From positions 1 to 12,844 of the forward strand of contig CAMLOZ010000030.1 in the NCBI GenBank assembly GCA_946481625.1: DNA of 12,844 nt, given 5' to 3'. The translations under genes and the position numbers were made by a program. Each line of letters starts with the position of its first letter. Positions within the stretch are counted from its first letter, which is position 1. Of the stretch, positions 7,262-12,844 are shown in pieces. Origin of the DNA: an uncultured Haloferula sp. (GTDB lineage Bacteria > Verrucomicrobiota > Verrucomicrobiae > Verrucomicrobiales > Akkermansiaceae). The notes beneath the pieces were generated by a model that saw only the letters and a program-made list of their open reading frames with translations, was not told where the DNA came from and made no database searches.

Positions 7262-7268
7262 TCACCTC
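7262..7268 (-). promoter_or_regulatory. Shine-Dalgarno site of the RsbU-like gene
   Basis: On the minus strand this reads GAGGTGA, a perfect 7-base match to the anti-Shine-Dalgarno complement (AAGGAGGTGA), 11 nt before ATG 7250. It supports this start over longer in-frame starts that would overlap the helicase gene. The other genes in the window lack such a site. Confidence 0.6.
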
Positions 7269-7326
7269 TGCCACACTAACCGCCGGTATCGCGGGTTTGC
7301 CAGAAGCTTTTCGGTCAAGGGGGATT

Positions 7327-7342
7327 GGCTGTCGCGCCAGCC
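7327..7342 (-). terminator. Weak hairpin just past the helicase stop codon
   Basis: GGCTG-N6-CAGCC forms a 5-bp stem about 10 bp beyond the helicase stop codon. There is no U-run after it, so it is at best a weak or factor-dependent terminator. The rest of the 101-bp gap (7251-7351) shows a TTGACC -35-like box on the minus strand but no matching -10. Confidence 0.2.
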
Positions 7343-7351
7343 GCTTTTCGC

Positions 7352-9892
7352 CTACGGGACCATCCCCTCCAGTCCCGACAAAACCAATACCGGCCGCTCC
7401 TCCGCATCGCTCCGATCCAGATCCACGACCACACGCAGCGACCAATCGTTGTGCTCGTCCGGGTCCACCAGAATCTGCTCCACCACCCACCGCCGCGGCT
7501 CCCCGTCATCAATCCGCGAGTGCTTCGCCGCCCGCGCCTCGGGATCGAGCCGGATCCTCCCGTGATCCGCAAAATACGCATCCAGCAATCCCTCGATCCG
7601 CCCGGCATTCCAAGCCGCCCCCCCGGCATCAGCCGGCTCCACCTGCGCGAGAATCTCCGCCACATTCTCCTGCGCGAAGGCCTTCACCAGGGTGAAGACC
7701 GCATTCCTCACCGCCCGCGTGAAAGCAGGCCGGTTGCGGGTGAACGCCACGTGCTTCCGCTGCTCCGGCGACTTCTCCGCCTCCGGCACGTAGTCGGGAT
7801 TCTTCAGCTTCTCCCACTCGTCCAACAGGCTCGAGTCCACGCCGCGCAGGATGTCCCCCAGATACTCTTCCGCCTCGACCAATTCCTCGGTCTTCGCCAT
7901 CGGCGGCACCGTCTGGGACAACACCTTGTAAACCTCCGAGAGATGCCGCAGCAGCACCGCCTCGCTCCGTTCCAGACCGTAGGTCTTCACGTAGTCCTCG
8001 AAGGACTGCCAGTGCTCGAACATCTCGCGCGCGATCGACTTCGGCCGCACCACCGCCTCCTTCATCCACGGCCGCTCGGCGACGAACGCGTTGTAGGTGT
8101 CGTAGATGAAATCCTTCCCCGGCTTCGGCCACTCGACTTCTTCGAGGCGGGCCATCCGCTCCTCGTATTCCACCCCTTCGTTCTTCAACTGCCCGATCAA
8201 CTCGCCCTTCAGCAGGTCCACCTGACGACGCAGGATCACCTCCGGATTCTCCAGGATCGCCTCCACCAGCGAGATCACGTTCAGCGCGTAATCCGGCGAC
8301 TCCCGGTCGAACTGCGGGATCGCATCCAGCAGGTAGAGCCCGAGCGCCTGGTTCATCGAGAAGTCCTCCTGCAACTCCACGTTCAGCGCCACCTTCACCG
8401 CGCCGCGACGTTCGGCACGCGGGATGATCCGCAGGATATTCCCCTCCACCAACCCGCGGAAAATCTGGAAGGCCCGCTTCTTGTGCGCCTTCTTCTTCGC
8501 GGGCGTTTCATGGCTCGTCCCGATGATCTTCCTCAGCGCCTCGCAGCCGTCCTCGTGCTCGCGGCTCAGGACGTTGAGCAGCATCGAATGCCGGACCTGG
8601 AAACTCGACACCAGCTTCTCCGGCGGAGCATCGATCAAGCGCCGGTAAGCCTTCTCGTCCCAGTTGACGAATCCCTTCTCCGGCGGCTTGCGCTTCACGA
8701 AGCTCTTCTTGCCGGAAGACGCCGCCTTCTTCTCCAGCCGCAGGTTTTCGATCACGTGCTCCGGCGCCTGGCAGACCACATAGCCGATGTGATCGAACCC
8801 CCGCCGTCCGGCGCGCCCGCAGATCTGCTTGAAGTCCCGCACCGCCAGCGTCTTAGTACTACTACCGTCGTACTTGAAAAGCTGCGTGAAAAGCACCGTC
8901 CGGATCGGCACGTTCACCCCCACCCCCAGCGTATCCGTACCGCAGATCACCTTCAGCAGCCCGCGCTGCGCCAGCTTCTCCACCAGAATCCGGTACTTCG
9001 GCAGCAGCCCGGCGTGATGAATCCCTATCCCATGCCTCAGCAGCTTGGAGACCTCCTTGCCGTAGGGGCTGCGGAAGTTCGCATTGTGGAGCACCTCGGC
9101 GATCCTCTGCTTTTCCTCCTTGGTGCAGAAGTTCGAGCTGGTCAGGTTCTGCGCCGTCTGCGCGCAGGCGAGCTGCGTGAAGTGAACCAGATACACCGGC
9201 GCACGGTCCTGCTCCACCAGCTCCGCAACCTTCTCCTCGAGCGGCGTCTCGCTGTAATCGAACTCCAGCGGCACCGGGCGCTGCTCCGACTTCACGAGCG
9301 TGGTCGGCACACCGGTCAGCTTCGTCAGTGTCTCCTCAAAGAAGGCCGTCTCGCCCAAGGTGGCGGACATCAGCAAAAACCTCGCCTGCGGCAGGGTCAG
9401 CAGCGGCACCTGCCAGGCGAAGCCCCGCGACGCGTCCGAGTAGTAGTGGAACTCGTCCATGATCACGTCGTCCACCTGCGCCCGCCCGCCCTCGCGTAGC
9501 GCGAGATTCGCCAGGATCTCCGCCGTGCAGCAGATCACCGGTGCCTCCGGGTTCACCGTCGCGTCGCCCGTGATCATCCCGACCTTTTCCGGCCCGAAGA
9601 CATGGCACAGCGAAAGGAACTTCTCGTTCGCCAGCGCCTTGATCGGGACGGTGTAGTAGGAACGCCGGTTCTGGCAGATCGCCTTGAAGTGCAGCGCCAG
9701 CGCCACCAGCGATTTCCCCGAGCCGGTCGGCGTGTTCAGGATCACGTTGTTCCCGGCGAAAAGCTCGAGGATCGCCTGCTCCTGGTGATCGTATGGCTCG
9801 ACTTCCGTCTCGATCAGGTAATCGAGGAAAACGCTCAAGATCTCGTCGTTCGAGGTCGGATTCGAGAGCTTGGCGGGATCGAGGTGGATCAT
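7352..9892 (-). CDS. Ski2-like DExH-box helicase with C-terminal DUF3516
   Basis: An 846-residue superfamily 2 helicase. Walker A is TPTGSGKS (54-61), motif Ib-like '[10 protein letters not shown]' follows, motif II is DEFH (146-149), motif III is SAT (176-178), and motif VI is [10 protein letters not shown] (356-365), the form typical of the Ski2/Mtr4 RNA helicases. '[14 protein letters not shown]' and '[18 protein letters not shown]' mark the second RecA domain. Residues from about 380 to the end lack helicase motifs and match the usual size and position of DUF3516 (PF12029), which is found fused to DEAD/helicase-C domains in Actinobacteria, Verrucomicrobia and others. Function is probably RNA unwinding or turnover; substrate is unknown. 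Start is uncertain: ATG 9892 is chosen because sequence before it is low-complexity, but ATG 9946 is also in frame. It heads the minus-strand run. Confidence 0.9.
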   Translation of the reverse strand: MIHLDPAKLSNPTSNDEILSVFLDYLIETEVEPYDHQEQAILELFAGNNVILNTPTGSGKSLVALALHFKAICQNRRSYYTVPIKALANEKFLSLCHVFGPEKVGMITGDATVNPEAPVICCTAEILANLALREGGRAQVDDVIMDEFHYYSDASRGFAWQVPLLTLPQARFLLMSATLGETAFFEETLTKLTGVPTTLVKSEQRPVPLEFDYSETPLEEKVAELVEQDRAPVYLVHFTQLACAQTAQNLTSSNFCTKEEKQRIAEVLHNANFRSPYGKEVSKLLRHGIGIHHAGLLPKYRILVEKLAQRGLLKVICGTDTLGVGVNVPIRTVLFTQLFKYDGSSTKTLAVRDFKQICGRAGRRGFDHIGYVVCQAPEHVIENLRLEKKAASSGKKSFVKRKPPEKGFVNWDEKAYRRLIDAPPEKLVSSFQVRHSMLLNVLSREHEDGCEALRKIIGTSHETPAKKKAHKKRAFQIFRGLVEGNILRIIPRAERRGAVKVALNVELQEDFSMNQALGLYLLDAIPQFDRESPDYALNVISLVEAILENPEVILRRQVDLLKGELIGQLKNEGVEYEERMARLEEVEWPKPGKDFIYDTYNAFVAERPWMKEAVVRPKSIAREMFEHWQSFEDYVKTYGLERSEAVLLRHLSEVYKVLSQTVPPMAKTEELVEAEEYLGDILRGVDSSLLDEWEKLKNPDYVPEAEKSPEQRKHVAFTRNRPAFTRAVRNAVFTLVKAFAQENVAEILAQVEPADAGGAAWNAGRIEGLLDAYFADHGRIRLDPEARAAKHSRIDDGEPRRWVVEQILVDPDEHNDWSLRVVVDLDRSDAEERPVLVLSGLEGMVP

Positions 9893-9989
9893 CGGGCGCG
9901 CGGACGATGGGGGCGCGGCGGGGAAAAGGGAAGAAAGACCCCGCATCCGCAAAAACACGCAGACATGTCACGGTTCTCGGATTGGCGGG
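9893..9989. promoter_or_regulatory. Divergent intergenic region between helicase and secreted nuclease
   Basis: These 97 bp should hold promoters for both divergent genes. A GTGACA on the minus strand is -35-like but lacks a recognisable -10. No repeat, operator-like palindrome or small RNA gene is visible. If the helicase starts at ATG 9946 the gap shrinks to 43 bp. Confidence 0.35.
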
Positions 9990-11921
9990 ATGGCCCGTTT
10001 GATGCTTGGGTCGCGCGTGTTTTCCCGTATCGCCGCGCTTGCCGCCACCTGTCTCGGGCTCTTCGCCCCGGCAACGCTCGCGGACGAGGTCGTCCGCATC
10101 ATGGCGGCAAACACCTCCAGCGGCAACAACCAGTCCTACGATCCGGGCCACGGCAACCGCATCTTCCGGGGACTCGATCCGGACATCGCGCTCGTCCAGG
10201 AGATGAACGTGACCCTGAACGGATCCAAAAACAGTGCCACCACCTACCGCCAGTGGGTAAACGAGAATTTCGGCACCGCCTTCCACTATCACGTCGAAAC
10301 CGGGAAGAGCATTCCGAACGGCATCGTCAGCCGCTATCCATTCCTCGCCACCGGCGTCTGGGAAGACGACGAAATGCCCGACCGGGAATTCGTCTGGGCG
10401 CGCATCGACCTGCCCGGCGACAAGAATCTCCTCGCGGTCAGCGTGCACCTCAGTTCCGGCGGCGGCTCGAGCGTACGGAATGCCCAGGCCACCGACCTGC
10501 GCGCCCTGATCCAGGCCAACAAGCAAGCCACCGACCACGTCGTGATCGGTGGCGACTTCAACACCGATAGCCGGAGCGAAAGCTGCTTGAGCACCCTTTC
10601 CTCCGTCGTCGTAACCGCCAGCCCATGGCCCGTCGATCAGAACGGCGTGGGCGACACCAACGCCAGCCGGGCGAAACCCTATGACTGGGTCGCTCCCGGC
10701 TCCTCGCTCGCGGCGCTGTCCACGCCGCTGGTCGTCGGCGCAAACTCCTTCGCCAACGGTCTCGTCTTCGACAGCCGGGTCTACAACCCTCTCTCCGCGG
10801 TCTCTCCCGTGGAGGAAGACGATAGCGGTGCCACCAACATGCAGCACATGGCCGTGATGCGGGCCTTCCTCCTCCCGACCAATGACCCGCCGGTCATCGC
10901 CCAGGGAACATCGGTTTCCGTTACCCTTTCGGCAAACAACAGCCCGACCGCCTTCAGCCGCAGCCTCAATGCCGCCGATCCCGAGGGCGATCCGCTCACC
11001 TGGTCGATCCAGACCCAGGCCTCCCACGGCACTGCCGGCATCGTCGCCCCGGCCGGCGGCACCAGCGTGAATCTCAGCTACCAGCCCGCAGCCAATTACA
11101 CCGGCAGCGATTCCTTCGTCGTGACCGTCTCCGATGGTCACGGTGGCAGCGACTCCATCCTGGTGAATCTCACCATTCAGGAACCGCCGAATACCGAACC
11201 CGTCATCGCCGGCTCCGAAACCCGCAGCCTCGTCATCTCGCAGAACGGCTACCCCGCCTCCTTCCAGTTGACGCTCGATGCCGAAGACAGCGACCTCGAC
11301 CCCCTCGCTTGGTCGGTCTCTACACCTGCCGCAAATGGCACCGCGGGCGTCGAAGCCACAGGCGGCCACGCCGTCATCTCCTACCAACCGGCAAGCGGCT
11401 TCACCGGTAACGACAGCTTCACGGTGCAAGTCTCCGACGGCCGCGGCGGCACCGATACCGTCGCCGTGCAAGTCTCCGTCGCGGCCGCCTCCGCCTTGGA
11501 CAGATGGATCTACGCCGCCTTCCAACCCCTCGATCCCGAAACCGAAGCCACCCTCTGGGGCGAGTCCGCGGATCCCGATCAAGACGGCCACAGCAACCTG
11601 GAAGAGTTCGCCCTCGGCCTCGACCCGAATGTCCCCGATGCCGCTCCCAATCTCCTACGCTGCTCCGTCGGCGGGGACCTCCGCCCCATTCTCACCTTCA
11701 AGATGCGAATGGATGGCAACGAGCCCGCGCTCGCCTATACCCTGCGGGTCTCCGGAGATCCCGCCTCGGGATGGGCTCCGCTCTTGCCAGCGAACTTCAT
11801 TATCCTAAGCGATACCGATCTCGGAGACGGTTTCACCGAACGCCGTGTCCGCATCGAGACCTCCCCCGACCTTTCGCGACTCTTCTTCCAACTCGGCTAC
11901 GAACGGCACGCGACGCCGTAA
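9990..11921 (+). CDS. Secreted endonuclease/exonuclease/phosphatase-family protein with two cadherin/Ig-like repeats
   Basis: A 643-residue exported protein. A signal peptide (residues 1 to about 31, with hydrophobic 'IAALAATCLGLFAPATLA') precedes an EEP-fold metal-dependent hydrolase domain (about 34-295). Visible active-site candidates are Asn41, Glu71 in 'LVQEMN', His153 in 'SVHLSSG', the 'GGDFNTD' motif (187-193), 'YDW' (231-233) and His286. The closing motif, usually SDH, reads MQH. Two homologous repeats of about 100 residues follow (298-397, 401-497), of the Big_9/cadherin-like kind with 'YTGSDSFVVTVSDGHGGSD' signatures. A tail has calcium-loop-like 'DPDQDGHSNLEEF' (528-540), frequent at the ends of verrucomicrobial exported proteins. 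Likely substrates are extracellular nucleic acid or phosphodiesters; unproven. ATG 10002 is an alternative start four codons later. The gene stands alone. Confidence 0.88.
   Translation: MARLMLGSRVFSRIAALAATCLGLFAPATLADEVVRIMAANTSSGNNQSYDPGHGNRIFRGLDPDIALVQEMNVTLNGSKNSATTYRQWVNENFGTAFHYHVETGKSIPNGIVSRYPFLATGVWEDDEMPDREFVWARIDLPGDKNLLAVSVHLSSGGGSSVRNAQATDLRALIQANKQATDHVVIGGDFNTDSRSESCLSTLSSVVVTASPWPVDQNGVGDTNASRAKPYDWVAPGSSLAALSTPLVVGANSFANGLVFDSRVYNPLSAVSPVEEDDSGATNMQHMAVMRAFLLPTNDPPVIAQGTSVSVTLSANNSPTAFSRSLNAADPEGDPLTWSIQTQASHGTAGIVAPAGGTSVNLSYQPAANYTGSDSFVVTVSDGHGGSDSILVNLTIQEPPNTEPVIAGSETRSLVISQNGYPASFQLTLDAEDSDLDPLAWSVSTPAANGTAGVEATGGHAVISYQPASGFTGNDSFTVQVSDGRGGTDTVAVQVSVAAASALDRWIYAAFQPLDPETEATLWGESADPDQDGHSNLEEFALGLDPNVPDAAPNLLRCSVGGDLRPILTFKMRMDGNEPALAYTLRVSGDPASGWAPLLPANFIILSDTDLGDGFTERRVRIETSPDLSRLFFQLGYERHATP
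10881..11480 (+). repeat. Tandem pair of Ig/cadherin-like coding repeats
   Basis: Within the nuclease gene, 10881-11180 and 11190-11480 encode two homologous modules. Each runs from 'PVIA' through 'DPLxWS', 'GTAG' and 'SYQPA', to 'TGxDSFxVxVSDGxGG'. They are clearly related at protein level but diverged in DNA, so the duplication is old. Such modules usually act as spacers or adhesive arms in secreted proteins. Confidence 0.8.
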
Positions 11922-11960
11922 GGCCCCCTGGTTACCAAGACTCCGGAGAGATATCCCTGC
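11922..11960. other. Short convergent gap
   Basis: The 39 bp between the nuclease stop and the sulfotransferase stop contain only an 8-bp loopless palindrome, CTCCGGAG (11941-11948). No terminator hairpin with a T-run is visible for either gene. Confidence 0.3.
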
Positions 11961-12844
11961 CTAACGGAATGCCACGAAATACCCGCGCTTCTTCGCCTGC
12001 CGGCGGATCCGCCGCTTCGAGCCCAGCGGCCTCAACAAGCGACGGTTCATGATCCGCGAGGCGTAGAGCCAGTCGCGGATACCATCGATCAACCCGAGCG
12101 GCACCTTGCCCTCCTTCATCCGTTGCGGGATGTCATAGCCGAGGCTGCGGAAGAATTCCGCCCGCTCGCCGGTGAAATACTTCTTCACCCACTTCTCGCG
12201 GTACCAGTTGCGGATGCCGCGCTCCCATTCGGAAATGCTGTCGGGCGAGACCTTCGAATACTTCTTCACTCCCGTCGGATCCCCGAGCTTGCCGTCGTTG
12301 CCCTTTGCGAGTTCGCGCCCGGCGACGTCGCTCAAGGTCGGGATACCCAAATAGCCACCCAGCGCGGCGAGCTCCTTTTCCGGATTCGCCGCCAGATCCT
12401 CGTACTTCACCTGGTGAACCCGCGGGCCATGCTTTTCGCAAATCGACCGGAGTTGGTCGATGCCATGGTAGAGATCGAGATCGAAGGAATGCGGCTCCCA
12501 GCGTCCCGCGCGGAAGGTCGTGCTCATCGAGTTCATCACCGCGATCGGGTGACGCCACAGCACGATGAACTTCGCCTCGGGGAAAAGCTCCACAAGCTCC
12601 TCCGCGATCAGACTGTAGCGCGGCGTCTTGTCGATGAAGAAGGGAAACTCCCCCGCGAGCCCGTTGTAGATCGAAACGGCGAGGTCATGGACCCCCTTCC
12701 GGTAGCAATCGTCGAAACCACCCCATGCCTTCCGCATGTCCTCCAGGGCCGTCTCCACCAAAGCCTCCGAATACGTCGAAGCGCGCAGGATCGGATCCCC
12801 GCCCAGACCGAGGAAACGGAGCAAAAAGCTGGGTTCGCCGACCG
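11961..12844 (-). CDS. Sulfotransferase, lacking its N-terminus (cut by right window edge)
   Basis: The C-terminal 294 residues or so of a PAPS-dependent sulfotransferase (Sulfotransfer family), which transfers sulfate from PAPS to an acceptor hydroxyl or amine. The frame is open to the right edge, reading 'VGEPSFLLRFLGLGG' at its visible beginning, so about 25-40 residues including the 5'-phosphosulfate loop (RSGTT-type) are outside. The 3'-phosphate-binding motif is visible as 'FIVLWRHPIAVMNSM', with the conserved Arg and Ser. 'KTPRYSLIAEELVELFP' and 'VKYEDLAANPEKEL' are also family-typical. The C-terminus is strongly basic and ends 'RGYFVAFR'. The acceptor could be a surface glycan, lipid or protein; nothing visible decides. 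It converges with the nuclease gene. Confidence 0.9.
   Translation of the reverse strand, partial: VGEPSFLLRFLGLGGDPILRASTYSEALVETALEDMRKAWGGFDDCYRKGVHDLAVSIYNGLAGEFPFFIDKTPRYSLIAEELVELFPEAKFIVLWRHPIAVMNSMSTTFRAGRWEPHSFDLDLYHGIDQLRSICEKHGPRVHQVKYEDLAANPEKELAALGGYLGIPTLSDVAGRELAKGNDGKLGDPTGVKKYSKVSPDSISEWERGIRNWYREKWVKKYFTGERAEFFRSLGYDIPQRMKEGKVPLGLIDGIRDWLYASRIMNRRLLRPLGSKRRIRRQAKKRGYFVAFR

Noticed and set aside
7251..7490. An 80-residue N-terminal extension of the RsbU-like phosphatase
   Set aside because: It would overlap the helicase C-terminus and precede a proper membrane helix with low-complexity sequence. The Shine-Dalgarno site points to ATG 7250.
8849..8880. A locally AT-richer patch in the helicase gene
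   Set aside because: It simply encodes a Ser-Ser-Thr-Lys stretch with AGT/ACT codons between conserved helicase blocks; the frame is intact and there is no sign of insertion.
7325..9499. A 724-codon open frame on the plus strand opposite the helicase
   Set aside because: The product is Arg/His/Leu/Gln-rich with no motif and lies wholly antisense to intact helicase motifs; it is a codon-bias shadow.
9336..11591. A 751-codon open frame on the minus strand opposite the secreted nuclease
   Set aside because: Its Gly/Asp/Val-rich translation has no start logic or domain, and it runs through both the nuclease gene and the helicase N-terminus out of frame.
12822..12824. TTG as start codon of the sulfotransferase
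   Set aside because: The frame stays open to the window edge with plausible family sequence, and the essential PAPS-binding N-terminus would be missing if translation began here.
1..12844. A shared sulfation/desulfation system linking the sulfatase and the sulfotransferase
   Set aside because: They sit at opposite ends, more than 11 kb apart, with unrelated genes between, and both families are numerous in this phylum. Nothing in the sequence ties them together.

Overview
The window is GC-rich, densely coded bacterial chromosome. The gene mix points to the Verrucomicrobiota, probably a Luteolibacter-like member of Verrucomicrobiales: a family sulfatase, a secreted DUF1080 protein, an exported class C beta-lactamase-fold hydrolase, and a secreted nuclease carrying the 'DPDxDGxSNLxEFALG' tail common in that phylum. 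The taxon is inferred from protein content only; no rRNA or marker phylogeny is available here. I see no tRNA, rRNA, CRISPR array, insertion sequence or phage gene.

Layout, left to right. (1) The 3' end of a sulfatase gene (+) meets a two-gene minus-strand unit: an exported serine hydrolase followed after 1 bp by a small zinc-ribbon protein. (2) A 121-bp divergent gap separates the hydrolase from a secreted DUF1080 protein (+). (3) A 171-bp palindromic element fills almost the whole 176-bp gap between the stop codons of the DUF1080 gene and tpiA. It has a long outer inverted repeat and, inside it, two inverted copies of a GTAGG-headed hairpin, which is the architecture of a REPIN (REP doublet). 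(4) A co-directional minus-strand run follows: DUF3516 Ski2-like helicase, then (101 bp) a membrane-anchored dCache-HAMP-SpoIIE/PP2C phosphatase, then (31 bp) pgk, then (45 bp) tpiA. (5) A 97-bp divergent gap leads to a secreted endonuclease/exonuclease/phosphatase-family protein with two cadherin/Ig-like repeats (+). (6) A sulfotransferase gene (-) runs off the right edge.

How they fit together. Pgk and TpiA catalyse steps of lower glycolysis and form the only obvious metabolic unit. The short gap places the RsbU-like phosphatase in the same probable transcript, which suggests, without proving, co-expression of a signalling phosphatase with glycolysis. The sulfatase, DUF1080 protein, serine hydrolase and nuclease look like the usual secreted degradative repertoire of this phylum and do not form one pathway. 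The most distinctive non-coding feature is the REPIN-like palindrome. Its two hairpins keep identical GTGA loops and GTAGG heads while their stems differ by compensatory changes.
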